Assembly (NCBI RefSeq): GCF_014635545.1
Contig: NZ_BMDA01000002.1
Location: 62,001 to 126,000 of the forward strand
Length of the DNA stretch: 64,000 nt
Direction of reading: 5' to 3'
DNA from: Acinetobacter courvalinii
GTDB lineage: Bacteria; Pseudomonadota; Gammaproteobacteria; Pseudomonadales; Moraxellaceae
Of the stretch, positions 1-9,185 are shown in pieces (position 1 is the first letter of the stretch; every line of letters starts with the position of its first letter). The translations under genes were made by a program, and so were the position numbers. Under the pieces are notes generated by a model. It saw nothing but the letters and a program-made list of their open reading frames with translations, ran no database searches and was not told the DNA's origin.

Positions 1-18
1 TCAACCACGAGTCAATTC

Positions 19-1239
19 ATGCGAGAAATCATTCTTATATCCTTTCTAGGACCCGATCAACCGAATCAGTTTACTCGATTAATGCAGGTACTATCCGTAC
101 ATTCTTTGCAAATACTTGATGTAGGTCACGCCGTTATCCACAATCAACTGACCCTCGGGATCGTTGTTGCATCGGATAATGAGACTGCTACTGCATTGGC
201 AATGAAAGAGATCCTGATTTTAGCACATGATATTGGCCTAACAGTGCGATTTAAACCAATCTCCAACGCAGAATATGATCAATGGGTGAGTGAAGGCGGA
301 CGAACCCGTTATATCGTGACCGCACTGGCTCCGGAACTTACTGCTGCGCATTTGCAGGCGGTGACAAAAATCGTGTCCAGTCAGGGTTTTAATATTGAAA
401 CGGTCACGCGCTTGTCCGGACGTCTGGAACTGGATACCGAGAGTCCTTTCCCACGCCGGGCCTGTGTTCAGTTTGGACTGAGTGGACAGATGCTCGATGC
501 GCAAGCCATGCGTGCAGCCTGCCTGAGCTTGTCAGGTGAGTTGAATATTGACGTGGCGGTACAGGAAGATAATGCCTATCGCCGTAATCGTCGTCTGGTC
601 TGCTTCGATATGGACTCTACCCTGATTGAGCAAGAAGTGATTGATGAACTGGCACTCGAGGCGGGTGTAGGTGCCAAGGTGGCGGAAATTACCGAGCGTG
701 CCATGCTGGGTGAGCTGGATTTCCAGCAAAGTTTCCGTGCCCGTGTTGCTCTACTCAAAGGTCTGGATGCTTCAGTTTTACCTAAAATTGCAGAACGGCT
801 AACCGTGACTGAAGGGGCGGAGCGCCTGATTTCAACCCTGAAAGCCTTAGGATACAAGACCGCAATTTTATCGGGTGGGTTCCAGTATTTTGCTGAATAC
901 CTGCAAGCAAAATTAGGAATTGATGAAGTGCATGCCAATATTCTCGATGTTGAAAATGGCGTGGTGACAGGTGAGGTCAAAGGTGCCATTGTCGATGGTG
1001 CGCGCAAGGCTGAACTGCTTCGCCAGCTGGCAGAGAAAATGGGGATTTCTTTGGAACAGGCCATGGCGGTGGGCGATGGTGCCAATGATTTACCGATGCT
1101 CTCGATTGCGGGTCTCGGGGTGGCCTTCCGTGCCAAACCTTTAGTTCGTCAAAATGCCAATCAAGCCATTTCCAGTGTGGGTTTAGATGGTGTTTTGTAC
1201 TTGTTGGGTATGCATGACAAAGACCTGAATCGCGCTTAA
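19..1239 (+). CDS. serB: Phosphoserine phosphatase SerB
   Basis: Dephosphorylates O-phosphoserine in the last step of serine synthesis, in the cytoplasm. The 406-residue protein has an ACT-type regulatory half (about residues 1-180) followed by a HAD phosphatase domain. The nucleophile motif DMDST has its two aspartates at 197 and 199, LSGGFQ lies mid-domain, and the metal-binding GDGANDLPML is near 353. The long two-domain form is usual for Acinetobacter and Pseudomonas, unlike the shorter ACT-less enzymes. It is a single gene followed by its own terminator. The upstream region lies outside the window, so the promoter is not visible. Confidence 0.96.
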   Translation: MREIILISFLGPDQPNQFTRLMQVLSVHSLQILDVGHAVIHNQLTLGIVVASDNETATALAMKEILILAHDIGLTVRFKPISNAEYDQWVSEGGRTRYIVTALAPELTAAHLQAVTKIVSSQGFNIETVTRLSGRLELDTESPFPRRACVQFGLSGQMLDAQAMRAACLSLSGELNIDVAVQEDNAYRRNRRLVCFDMDSTLIEQEVIDELALEAGVGAKVAEITERAMLGELDFQQSFRARVALLKGLDASVLPKIAERLTVTEGAERLISTLKALGYKTAILSGGFQYFAEYLQAKLGIDEVHANILDVENGVVTGEVKGAIVDGARKAELLRQLAEKMGISLEQAMAVGDGANDLPMLSIAGLGVAFRAKPLVRQNANQAISSVGLDGVLYLLGMHDKDLNRA

Positions 1240-1263
1240 GACAGCAATTTGGGGTGTGAAAAT

Positions 1264-1289
1264 AGGGCCGCTTTTTAAGCGGCCCTATT
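1264..1289 (+). terminator. Rho-independent terminator of serB
   Basis: Inverted repeat around TAGGGCCGCTT and AAGCGGCCCTA directly after the serB stop. The T-run is weak, so termination strength is uncertain. Confidence 0.7.
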
Positions 1290-1290
1290 C

Positions 1291-1646
1291 ATTTTTAACA
1301 CGTCATGATTCCGTCATATTTATGTCTAAATGTATAGAAAAACAACGATAAAAAATTTCTGAAAAAAGTTTTTTTAAGCCTTAAAACATCGATAGTTTTT
1401 TGTAATGACACGCCGCAATTGATGCTATATGGAGATTTGGGACTTTTGTAATTTTAAAAAATGTAATGACAAAAGCATATTGCGACAGCTTATGTCGTAA
1501 GGTTAATTTCAGGCTCTTTTTTTCTAAAAAAAACCCTCCATAATGCATACAGACGTTAATGCAACACCAAGTACTGTTTGAGATTACAGAACAATATAGA
1601 GGTCTGGACACAATGACAGACCATCCTTTTTAAGACGGAGGTTTCT
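1291..1646. other. A+T-rich intergenic region ahead of a small membrane protein gene
   Basis: No credible gene; an open frame on the minus strand here lacks a ribosome site and is low-complexity. The stretch should hold the promoter of the next gene. Just before its ribosome site lies a hairpin, GGTCTG (1601-1606) pairing with CAGACC (1617-1622), followed by ATCC and five T. This could be an attenuator or a 5' UTR stabiliser. Confidence 0.5.
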
Positions 1647-1982
1647 ATGGAAGCAGCGAATTTCACCATGTTGGTTGGATTTGGCTTAATCGCTGTCGCA
1701 ATTATTGCTGTTTTCTTTTCTCCTTATCGTCGTTGGTTAGGTTTTATGTTGGCAGGTATGCTGTGCTGGGGACTGTTAGAAGTGGTACGCTTTGGTGCGC
1801 AAACCATATTCGAGATGTCAGTCGCCTATAGCTATCTCACTGCCTTGAGCCTTGCGATGATTATGGTTACATTTATTCTGTTACGTGAAGATAAACAGGC
1901 ACAAAAACAACTGGCGAATCGTCAGTATATTGAACATACCCCGGTTTATAAGGATGACCAGCAACAATGTTCTAGCAGATAA
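1647..1982 (+). CDS. Small conserved inner-membrane protein, function unknown
   Basis: 111 residues with three hydrophobic segments (about 7-25, 30-52 and 60-80) and a charged, glutamine-rich C-terminal tail, so probably an inner-membrane protein with a cytoplasmic tail. A strong ribosome site (GGAGG, 7 nt before ATG) supports expression and fixes the start. No family is recognised. It is monocistronic, with a hairpin in its 5' leader and a terminator after it. Confidence 0.8.
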   Translation: MEAANFTMLVGFGLIAVAIIAVFFSPYRRWLGFMLAGMLCWGLLEVVRFGAQTIFEMSVAYSYLTALSLAMIMVTFILLREDKQAQKQLANRQYIEHTPVYKDDQQQCSSR

Positions 1983-2008
1983 ATTATAATAATATGAACA
2001 ACATCAAA

Positions 2009-2031
2009 GGCATGCTCAGCATGCCTTTTTT
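2009..2031 (+). terminator. Rho-independent terminator
   Basis: Hairpin GGCATGC/GCATGCC followed by six T, 26 nt after the small membrane protein gene. Confidence 0.85.
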
Positions 2032-2130
2032 GTATTAATTTTCTGCAACAAAGCTTTTACAGACAACTGGACAATTATGCTAGGATACTGTTGTCTTAAA
2101 TTTCATCATAATACTGTAGGCATAATTGTC

Positions 2131-2610
2131 ATGAAGCTTTCTTCTTTACCTGTGGTTAAGTTACCGATCGTTGATGTCAGCACGGATCCATTGGATTTGT
2201 TGGTGGCAGGTTTAGCGTTACGTATGAAGCAATTGGCACGCACTAGCCCAAAGTTTATTGAATTGGTTCATGACCGTGAGTTCCGTATCCAGATCGGTAC
2301 AGATGCCGGCTTTGCCCGCCAGATTATTGTGAATCGTGGCAAAATTGATACGGTCGCTGGTCAACCGGAACAGGCCGATTTTATTCTGCAGTTTGCTTCA
2401 AGTGAGCAAGGTGTAAAAACCTTGTTGAAAGGCGACCCGACTGCATTCATGACCGGTATGCAGGATGGCAGCATTAAAATGGAAGGGGACTTCAGCTTAC
2501 TGGTATGGTTTAACCAGGCCGCAAAACTGATTCCACCTAAAGTGCCAAAACCGGTAAAAGAAAAAATCCGTCAGGCACGTGCATTTATTAAAGAAAAAAC
2601 AGGCAAATAA
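2131..2610 (+). CDS. SCP2 sterol-binding-domain protein
   Basis: 159 residues from the ATG at 2131. An in-frame upstream ATG at 2077 would add 18 residues unlike the family, so the shorter start is preferred. The body resembles the SCP2 / UbiJ-like lipid-binding fold: a domain of about 100 residues with the typical GxxxFMTGMQDGSIKMEGD-type segment near the middle, and a basic C-terminal tail (PVKEKIRQARAFIKEKTGK). Proteins of this fold bind hydrophobic ligands; the ligand here is unknown. It is convergent with dtd and shares a bidirectional terminator with it. Confidence 0.8.
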   Translation: MKLSSLPVVKLPIVDVSTDPLDLLVAGLALRMKQLARTSPKFIELVHDREFRIQIGTDAGFARQIIVNRGKIDTVAGQPEQADFILQFASSEQGVKTLLKGDPTAFMTGMQDGSIKMEGDFSLLVWFNQAAKLIPPKVPKPVKEKIRQARAFIKEKTGK

Positions 2611-2620
2611 AAATGTCCTA

Positions 2621-2651
2621 AAAAAAACTCTCATTTCGGGAGTTTTTTTAT
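2621..2651. terminator. Bidirectional terminator between the SCP2-like gene and dtd
   Basis: Stem AAAAAACTC / GAGTTTTTT around a short loop gives U-runs on both strands, suiting the two convergent genes. Confidence 0.75.
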
Positions 2652-2660
2652 ATCTTTAAA

Positions 2661-3101
2661 TTATTCAACTTCCAGATTAAAGGTCACTGGTCCGTCATTG
2701 ATTAAATGAACTTTCATGTCTGCTGCAAAAATTCCTGTTTGCACATGACTGAATTGTTGACGGGTATATTCCACCAACTGCTCATACAATGCCTTGGCTT
2801 CGGCTGGCGGCATGGCTGGACCAAAGTCTGGACGTAAGCCTTTCTGGGTTTGAGCCATCAAGGTAAATTGAGAGACCAATAAAATCCCGCCATTGGCCTG
2901 ACCGACATTCCAGCCCATCTTGCCTTGCTCATCGTCAAAAATCCGGTATTTCAGAATCTTGTCAATCAGCTTCTGGCCTTTTTCTAAGGTATCTTCCTTG
3001 CCCAGTCCTAAGAACACCAGTAAGCCCTGTTGAATCTCACCTGTCGTTTCGCCCTCAACGACCACTTTGGCTTCGAGGACGCGTTGAATTAATGCGCGCA
3101 T
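2661..3101 (-). CDS. dtd: D-aminoacyl-tRNA deacylase Dtd
   Basis: Hydrolyses D-aminoacyl-tRNA, such as D-Tyr-tRNA, to keep D-amino acids out of translation. The length of 146 residues is the usual one. Both family signatures are present: SQFTL at about residue 77, and the C-terminal NDGPVT segment that carries the Gly-cisPro chirality-proofreading element. The start MRALIQRV is the conserved N-terminus. It is transcribed alone, convergent with the SCP2-like gene. Confidence 0.97.
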   Translation of the reverse strand: MRALIQRVLEAKVVVEGETTGEIQQGLLVFLGLGKEDTLEKGQKLIDKILKYRIFDDEQGKMGWNVGQANGGILLVSQFTLMAQTQKGLRPDFGPAMPPAEAKALYEQLVEYTRQQFSHVQTGIFAADMKVHLINDGPVTFNLEVE

Positions 3102-3297
3102 AAAATTAAAGATTAAATGATCAGTCAGTTGCGCAGTCTAGCAGATTTCATAAGGTTACAGCGTGACCCAAGGAAAGGCTCCGCAATGCTTGATCTTATT
3201 TTTCGATTTGTTTTATTAAAATTATCTTTTTTATCTATTGTTAAAATCTTTGTATAGTCCCCGTGCAGGAAAGGTATTTGATTTTGGATTTAACAGT

Positions 3298-4821
3298 ATG
3301 TTTAAGCGAACGTTTTTATTCACAATAATGGCAGCAATGTTAGGCACCGCGTATGCTGCTCCTTTAACAAAAGACAATGGTGCGCCTGTCGGTGATAACC
3401 AGAACTCAACCACAGCTGGCGCGAATGGTGCAACCTTGTTGCAAGATGTCCAGCTGATTCAAAAATTACAGCGTTTTGGCCGTGAACGTATTCCTGAGCG
3501 TGTGGTTCATGCACGTGGTACAGGCGTATACGGTGATTTCGTTGCAACAAAAGATTTGTCGGATTTAACCGTCGCGTCTATGTTTAAAGCGGGTACCACC
3601 ACACCTGTTTTTGTTCGTTTTTCTACCGTGATTCATCCGAAAGGCTCACCAGAAACCGCACGTGATCCACATGGCTTTGCCGTGAAGTTTTATACCCAGC
3701 AAGGCAACTGGGATCTGGTCGGCAATAACTTGCCGGTATTCTTTATCCGTGATGCGATCAAGTTTCCTGATTTTGTCCATGCGATGAAGCCCGATCCAGT
3801 GACCAATGTGCAGGACCCGAACCGAATTTTTGATTTCTTAAAAAGCCAGCCATGGTCAATCAATATGTTGACCTATGTTTATTCTAACCTCGGGACACCG
3901 GAAAGTTACCGTACGCTGGATGGTTTTGGTGTGCATGCCTTTAAACTTTATAACGCCAAAGGCGAGTATAAATATGTCAAATTTAACTGGCGTTCGAAAC
4001 AGGGCCTAAAAGGTCTGAATCTGGATCAGGTGAAAGAGGTACAAGGCCGCGACTGGAATCATCTGACCAATGATCTGTATAAAAATGTCTATGCCGGAAA
4101 CTACCCGAAATGGGACTTGTACATTCAGGTGCTTGATCCAAAAGATCTGGATAAATTTGATTTCAATCCATTAGATGCGACCAAAATCTGGCCTGAGTCG
4201 TTGGTACCTGAAATGAAAGTCGGGACCTTGACCCTAAACCGGATGCCGAAGAACTTCTTCCAGGAAACCGAACAGTCTGCTTTTGCACCCGGTAACCTGA
4301 TTCCGGGCATCGAGCCATCGGAAGACCGTTTACTGCAAGGTCGTATCTTCTCATATTCAGATACCCAGATGTACCGTTTAGGTGCCAATCATCAGCAAAT
4401 TCCAGTGAACCGTCCTCGTGTTGCGGTAAACAACAACAATCAGGAAGGGGCAATGAACATGGGACAAACCGAGTCTCATGTCAATTATGAACCAAGTACG
4501 ATTGAACCGAAGCCATCTACCGAGATTGCGCGTGCAGTTGCTACGCCACTCGAAGGCACGGTTATGCAGCAGGCGATTCAAAAACAGCAGCCATTTAAAC
4601 AGGCGGGTGAGCTTTACCGCAGTTATTCGGCGGTTGAAAAGAATGACCTGATCCGTAATCTGGCAGCGGATCTGGGTCAAGTCAAAGATGCAGAAACCAA
4701 AACCATTATGGTGTCTTATTTCTATAAGGCCGATGCCGATTATGGTACGCGTCTTGCCAAAGCAGTGGGTGTAAACCTTAAAAATGCGCAAGCCAAAGCA
4801 GCGCAGTTGAAAGACGAATAA
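3298..4821 (+). CDS. katB: Periplasmic heme catalase (KatB type)
   Basis: Breaks down hydrogen peroxide. Reading from ATG 3298 gives 507 residues with a clear Sec signal peptide (MFKRTF...GTAYA, cleavage near 20), so the enzyme is predicted periplasmic. A non-canonical upstream TTG at 3238 would bury this signal and is rejected. Catalytic residues are visible: His71 in VVHARGTGVYG, the Asn pair 143-144 in LVGNNLPVFF, and the proximal heme tyrosine Tyr353 in RIFSYSDTQMY. Size, signal peptide and the following ankyrin gene match the katB-ankB pair of Pseudomonas aeruginosa. The gene name is by analogy; other Acinetobacter catalases exist under other names. Confidence 0.93.
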   Translation: MFKRTFLFTIMAAMLGTAYAAPLTKDNGAPVGDNQNSTTAGANGATLLQDVQLIQKLQRFGRERIPERVVHARGTGVYGDFVATKDLSDLTVASMFKAGTTTPVFVRFSTVIHPKGSPETARDPHGFAVKFYTQQGNWDLVGNNLPVFFIRDAIKFPDFVHAMKPDPVTNVQDPNRIFDFLKSQPWSINMLTYVYSNLGTPESYRTLDGFGVHAFKLYNAKGEYKYVKFNWRSKQGLKGLNLDQVKEVQGRDWNHLTNDLYKNVYAGNYPKWDLYIQVLDPKDLDKFDFNPLDATKIWPESLVPEMKVGTLTLNRMPKNFFQETEQSAFAPGNLIPGIEPSEDRLLQGRIFSYSDTQMYRLGANHQQIPVNRPRVAVNNNNQEGAMNMGQTESHVNYEPSTIEPKPSTEIARAVATPLEGTVMQQAIQKQQPFKQAGELYRSYSAVEKNDLIRNLAADLGQVKDAETKTIMVSYFYKADADYGTRLAKAVGVNLKNAQAKAAQLKDE

Positions 4822-4838
4822 ACGCTTTTATTGATGTG

Positions 4839-4919
4839 GTAACAGGTGCCTGAATGTTACCCCCAGAAAGTCCTGTAACCTCAAAAGCCTTTCCTGCACC
4901 TAGGGCGAGTGTTACAGGC
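4839..4919 (+). promoter_or_regulatory. Structured katB-ankB intercistronic region
   Basis: Overlapping inverted repeats: GTAACA/TGTTAC (4839-4844, 4855-4860), and CCTGTAAC/GTTACAGG (4872-4879, 4911-4918). GTGCCTG/CAGGCAC arms could pair alternatively. It could act as a processing site or partial terminator; no clear U-run is seen. Confidence 0.4.
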
Positions 4920-4949
4920 ACTCCTTATTTAGATTTTTAGGATGTTGTG

Positions 4950-5429
4950 ATGATTCATTTACGAGCTACATTATTTGCGATCAGCATACTCTGTAGCGGT
5001 GTATCGGTCTCAGCCTATGCGGGTACGCCATCTGCCACAGTCAACGGATCAGATGAAGTGATCGAGCTGTTCTTTTCTGCGGCCAAAGTGGGAAATACCG
5101 AAGTCCTACACGAGTTTTTAAAGCACGGCTTTCCGATTGATGTACAGGACCATTCGGGTTATAGCGCTTTAATGATGGCGAGTTACTATGGTCAGAAAGA
5201 TGCCGTCAAACTGTTGCTGCAACAAGGGGCCAACCGGTGTCTCCGGGACAAGCGCGGACATACCGCACTGATGGCTGCAATCGTGAAAGCCGAGTGGAGT
5301 ATCGCCAAGCAGTTGCGTCAGGTCGACTGTGATATCAATGCCGCCACAACAGGTCAACTCACTGCAGAACAGTTTGCGCTACAGTTTGGACAGCAGCAGC
5401 ATTTAAAAGACATCCAGCCATCGCAATAA
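4950..5429 (+). CDS. ankB: Exported ankyrin-repeat protein, catalase partner (AnkB type)
   Basis: 159 residues with a signal peptide (MIHLRATLFAISILCSGVSVSAYA) followed by about three ankyrin repeats (roughly residues 38-135, with typical GYSALMMASYYGQKDAVKLLLQQGA and GHTALMAA patterns). A TAGGA ribosome site 7 nt before ATG 4950 supports this start over the adjacent GTG. In P. aeruginosa the ankyrin gene directly behind katB is needed for full KatB activity. The same order, orientation and export signal here suggest that this protein supports the periplasmic catalase; that role is inference. Confidence 0.88.
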   Translation: MIHLRATLFAISILCSGVSVSAYAGTPSATVNGSDEVIELFFSAAKVGNTEVLHEFLKHGFPIDVQDHSGYSALMMASYYGQKDAVKLLLQQGANRCLRDKRGHTALMAAIVKAEWSIAKQLRQVDCDINAATTGQLTAEQFALQFGQQQHLKDIQPSQ

Positions 5430-5575
5430 AAATAATATACCCATATGCTAACACTTTGAATTCAAATAATTACTAAACTTTTATTCTCGTGAAAAATCAT
5501 GCATTGCAATCGACAGACTCATTTCTGTGCAAAAGTATGCTTTAATGCTTGAACGAGAATAGATCCTAGTCAGTC

Positions 5576-6784
5576 ATGTCTACACCCATTATTCAATCTT
5601 TACTTGATACCGACTTATATAAATTCACCATGTTGCAGGTGGTGTTACATCAGTTTCCACAAACGCACAGTGTGTATTTATTCCGTTGTCGAAATCTGGA
5701 AGATACGGTTTACCCACTGGTTGAGATTCTGGATGACTTAAACCAGCAGTTAGACTGGCTGTGTGAATTGCGTTTTGCCGAAGACGAGCTGCAATATTTG
5801 CGCTCATTACGTTTTATTAAAAGTGATTTTGTTGATTATCTGGAACTGTTCCAGCTTAAACGTCGCTTTATTCAGGCCAGTATTGATGAGGCGGGTCGAC
5901 TGGATATTCGGATTGAAGGGCCAATGGTTCAGGCCATGATGTTTGAGATCTTTGTGCTAGCGATTGTCAATGAACTGTATTTCCGCCGTATCCGCAGTGA
6001 TGAGGTTTTGGCAGAAGGCGAACGTCGTTTACAGCAAAAATTGGTACAACTGCAACACTATGCCCAAGAACAACAACAGAATGATCCTCCCTTTTTAGTG
6101 TCTGATTTTGGGACACGCCGTCGCTATAGCTTTGAATGGCAAAAACATGTGGTGCAAGCGTTTCATGCTGCGGCACCCAAGGTATTTCGTGGTACCAGTA
6201 ATGTGCTGTTAGCGAAACAGTTAGGAATTAGCCCGATTGGAACCATGGCACATGAATTCCTGCAGGCTTTTCAGGCGCTTGATGTACGTTTGCGTAATTT
6301 CCAGAAGGCTGCTTTAGAAGCTTGGGTACAAGAATATCGGGGTGATCTCGGGATTGCTTTGACCGATGTGGTCGGCATGGATGCATTCTTACGCGATTTT
6401 GATTTGTATTTTGCCAAGTTGTTTGATGGTTTGCGTCATGACAGTGGTGACCCGTATGAGTGGGGAGATAAGGCGGCTGAGCATTATCGTAAACTCAAGA
6501 TTGATACCAAGACCAAGATGCTGACCTTTAGTGATGGTCTGAATCTGGAAAAAGCTTGGTTATTGCATCAATATTTTAAAGACCGTTTTCAGGTGAGTTT
6601 TGGGATTGGCACTAATTTAACCAATGATATGGGGCAGAAGCCTTTAAATATTGTGTTGAAATTGGTGGAGTGTAATCGTCAATCCGTGGCAAAAATTTCA
6701 GATAGCCCGGGTAAGACCATGACCGATAATGATACCTTCTTGGCATATTTGCGTCAGGTGTTCGAAATTGAGGAAGTTGAGTAG
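5576..6784 (+). CDS. pncB: Nicotinate phosphoribosyltransferase PncB
   Basis: Joins nicotinate to PRPP, forming nicotinate mononucleotide in the NAD salvage pathway. The 402-residue length and the conserved opening [13 protein letters not shown] are typical. Other family segments are [13 protein letters not shown] (about residue 176), [25 protein letters not shown] and [10 protein letters not shown]. The start [16 protein letters not shown] fits. It is transcribed alone; the 3' side holds a dispersed hairpin repeat rather than a plain terminator. Confidence 0.97.
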   Translation: MSTPIIQSLLDTDLYKFTMLQVVLHQFPQTHSVYLFRCRNLEDTVYPLVEILDDLNQQLDWLCELRFAEDELQYLRSLRFIKSDFVDYLELFQLKRRFIQASIDEAGRLDIRIEGPMVQAMMFEIFVLAIVNELYFRRIRSDEVLAEGERRLQQKLVQLQHYAQEQQQNDPPFLVSDFGTRRRYSFEWQKHVVQAFHAAAPKVFRGTSNVLLAKQLGISPIGTMAHEFLQAFQALDVRLRNFQKAALEAWVQEYRGDLGIALTDVVGMDAFLRDFDLYFAKLFDGLRHDSGDPYEWGDKAAEHYRKLKIDTKTKMLTFSDGLNLEKAWLLHQYFKDRFQVSFGIGTNLTNDMGQKPLNIVLKLVECNRQSVAKISDSPGKTMTDNDTFLAYLRQVFEIEEVE

Positions 6785-6840
6785 AGACATTGCAGTGTCT
6801 TACCTAATTCTCATTCATTTTCCGGATAGACCTTCGGTGA

Positions 6841-6931
6841 GTTACTTTGGTTTTGCCCAAAGTAACCAAAGGCATTTGTTGAACTGACGGCACATCCTTG
6901 ATGCCGCAGCTCAACGGGCGGCATCCATGCC
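6841..6931. repeat. Dispersed multi-hairpin repeat, copy 1
   Basis: Hairpin GTTACTTTGG / CCAAAGTAAC (6841-6850, 6857-6866). It is followed by near-complementary arms GTTGAACTG (6878-6886) and CAGCTCAAC (6907-6915), with GGCA/TGCC nested inside, then GGCAT-cc-ATGCC (6920-6931). The same architecture recurs near 22.8 and 38.0 kb. Intergenic between pncB and a rhodanese gene. Confidence 0.75.
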
Positions 6932-7132
6932 ACCTCCGCACCAGTAAATTTTCTCGATAGATTTATATGGCTAACTTTCGAAATTGTCAGTAAATTTTAT
7001 ACTTTTAATCCATAATCTTTAAACTTTTTGCTATATTTCCTTTTCTGCTAAATCAATGCAAAAAATCAGACAAAGATAAAAAGTCGGCTATGCTAAAATT
7101 ATGCATAAAGCGGATGACAAAACAGCATAACA

Positions 7133-7981
7133 ATGACTGAAGTAGATTTTAAACTGGGTTTACTGATTGAACCTGAACAACTCGTGCCTTATTTAGGACA
7201 TGAGCGAATTCGTATTGTCGATTTAAGTCGTGCATCGGTGTATGAACAACTGCATATTCCTCATGCGATCCATTTGCAGCCTAAATATCTGGTGGCACAA
7301 CAAGAACAAGCCAATGGAGTATTGCCAGACTTAGAAGGGTTACAGGCGCTCATCGAGAAATTGAATATTTCACCGCAACATCATGTGGTGGTATATGACG
7401 ATGAAGGCGGTGCCTGGGCAGGACGATTAATCTGGAATTTACATTGTCTGGGTTTTCAACATACCAGTCTGATTAATGGCGGCATTCATGGTTGGCTGGG
7501 TGCTGGATTACCTACCACTGCTGAAGTCGATCCAGTGAAACCCGTTGCGGATCTGTTACCGATTGATTTAGCCACCGTCCAGCAATATCGGGTCGAATAT
7601 CAGGAATTATTGAAGCAAGTTGAAGAACAGAATATTCAACTGTGGGATTGCCGTAGCGATGATGAATATACAGGCTTGCGTCTGGCTGCGCGACGCGGCG
7701 GTCACATCCCAAATGCACTGCATTTTGAATGGAGTACTGCCCTAAACCGTGAAAATCATCTAAAATTACACCCGCTTGAACGCACACAACAACGTTTAGA
7801 ACAATTAGGCTTTAATTTACAACAACCTGTGGTGGTGTACTGTCAGTCTCACCATCGTTCTGGCTTGGCGTATATTCTGGCAAGGTTGCTTAACTGGCCA
7901 GTCAAAGCCTATGATGGTGCGTGGAGTGAGTGGGGCAATCGCCTCGATAGTCCTATTATTTCAGGAGAGTCGCCGTTGTGA
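7133..7981 (+). CDS. Tandem-rhodanese sulfurtransferase
   Basis: Probably transfers sulfur from thiosulfate or 3-mercaptopyruvate to a thiophilic acceptor. 282 residues form two rhodanese domains. The N-terminal one (about 10-135) is non-catalytic. The C-terminal one (about 150-275) carries Cys237 in the active loop CQSHHRSG. The loop differs from the CG[S/T]GV[T/S] of classical mercaptopyruvate sulfurtransferases, so the substrate is open. Its TGA overlaps the GTG start of psd by 4 nt (GTGA), implying translational coupling. Confidence 0.88.
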   Translation: MTEVDFKLGLLIEPEQLVPYLGHERIRIVDLSRASVYEQLHIPHAIHLQPKYLVAQQEQANGVLPDLEGLQALIEKLNISPQHHVVVYDDEGGAWAGRLIWNLHCLGFQHTSLINGGIHGWLGAGLPTTAEVDPVKPVADLLPIDLATVQQYRVEYQELLKQVEEQNIQLWDCRSDDEYTGLRLAARRGGHIPNALHFEWSTALNRENHLKLHPLERTQQRLEQLGFNLQQPVVVYCQSHHRSGLAYILARLLNWPVKAYDGAWSEWGNRLDSPIISGESPL

Positions 7982-8829
7982 GTTTTGCAGCAGATTTAAA
8001 AAAACAATTATTTATCAAAGCACAAAATCTTGTGCCGCAACATCAACTCAGCCGTGTGATTGGCAAGGTTGCCGCAAGTGAAAATCTTTTGGTAAAAACT
8101 GCTGTTATTCAGGCATTTAAAGCCAAATACGGAATTGATATGAGCATTGCTGAACAAAGCAATGCGCAACACTATAAATCATTCAATGAATTTTTTACCC
8201 GTGCGTTAAAAGAGGGTATTCGTGGCATTGATGAACAGGCTGATAGTATTGTTTGTCCTGCAGATGGTGCGATTTCACAGCTTGGTAAAATTGAAGCAGG
8301 TGATATTTTTCAGGCCAAAGGTCAAAGTTTTTCAGTGGAAAAATTGATTGGCGATCCGCAGTTAGCCAAACCTTTTCATGAAGGACAGTTTGCGACCGTC
8401 TATTTGTCACCTAAAGATTATCACCGTGTGCATATGCCTTTGGCAGGCACATTGACCGAAACTTTATATATCCCAGGTGAATTATTTTCGGTCAACCAAG
8501 TGACTGCTGAAAATGTACCGGGCTTATTTGCGCGTAATGAGCGTATGGTCTGCTTATTTGATACCGAACTGGGACGTATGGCCGTGGTTCTGGTGGGTGC
8601 AATGATTGTTGCTGGGATTGAAACCGTTGCAACGGGTAAGGTCAAACCGATAGGTCGTGTTGAATTGCAACATCATCAAATGAAATTGGATAAAGGCGCG
8701 GAATTAGGTCGCTTCTATCTTGGCTCAACTGCTGTGATTTTATTTGAAAAAGATAAAATGGTTTGGGAAGAGCAATTCAAGGCCAATTCAACTGTGGTGA
8801 TGGGCGAGCGTTTAGGTCATTCGGTTTAA
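7978..8829 (+). CDS. psd: Phosphatidylserine decarboxylase proenzyme
   Basis: Converts phosphatidylserine to phosphatidylethanolamine at the inner membrane. The 283-residue proenzyme contains the self-cleavage motif LGST with Ser250, which becomes the pyruvoyl group. The conserved PADG segment (near 92) and the YHRVHMP histidine region (near 148) are also present. It starts with GTG, preceded by AGGAG 8 nt upstream inside the rhodanese gene, and overlaps that gene by 4 nt. The rhodanese-psd pairing is common in gammaproteobacteria. Confidence 0.96.
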   Translation: MSFAADLKKQLFIKAQNLVPQHQLSRVIGKVAASENLLVKTAVIQAFKAKYGIDMSIAEQSNAQHYKSFNEFFTRALKEGIRGIDEQADSIVCPADGAISQLGKIEAGDIFQAKGQSFSVEKLIGDPQLAKPFHEGQFATVYLSPKDYHRVHMPLAGTLTETLYIPGELFSVNQVTAENVPGLFARNERMVCLFDTELGRMAVVLVGAMIVAGIETVATGKVKPIGRVELQHHQMKLDKGAELGRFYLGSTAVILFEKDKMVWEEQFKANSTVVMGERLGHSV

Positions 8830-8842
8830 TTGATAAAATCGT

Positions 8843-8869
8843 AAAAAAGCCCCAAAACTGGGGCTTTTT
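8843..8869 (+). terminator. Terminator of the rhodanese-psd operon
   Basis: Hairpin GCCCC/GGGGC flanked by A-run and T-run, 13 nt after the psd stop. Confidence 0.9.
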
Positions 8870-8944
8870 ATTTATATGCAATATCTTATATATTTTGTAC
8901 CACTAGAAATAAGCTTAGATAATTTAAAATAAAGGTGAATAATG

Positions 8945-9149
8945 ATGAAAGACTTAATACCTCAATTTTCTTTTTTTTGAATTTTTAGGAATTTTAACTT
9001 CGGCAACAATATTAGGTAATTACTTACTAGACCGGTCCTTAATCAATATTACGGTTTTCATGCTGTATTGTTTTTTTGCAGCAGGGCTAGCCAGCTTAAA
9101 TTTTTATTTACGTTATAAAAGTAATCCCAAGATTAAGAATGAGTTTTGA
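8945..9149 (+). pseudogene. Small membrane protein ORF interrupted by a T8 tract
   Basis: A good ribosome site (AAAGGTG, 8931-8937) lies 7 nt before ATG 8945. Translation reads MKDLIPQFSFF and then meets TGA at 8978-8980, straight after eight T (8971-8978). Removing one T opens a frame that runs on to TGA 9147-9149. This gives about 67 residues with two hydrophobic segments (EFLGILTSATILGNYLL; VFMLYCFFAAGLASLNFYL) and a basic tail. It may be a pseudogene, a phase-variable or slippage-expressed gene, or a sequencing error. No family is recognised. Confidence 0.6.
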
Positions 9150-9185
9150 TTTTTATTATGTTTTATGTGCTCTAGATTAAATAAT

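Noticed and set aside
1381-1611. Minus-strand open frame of 76 codons
   Set aside because: Low-complexity A+T-rich sequence, no ribosome site, lies in the control region of the next gene.
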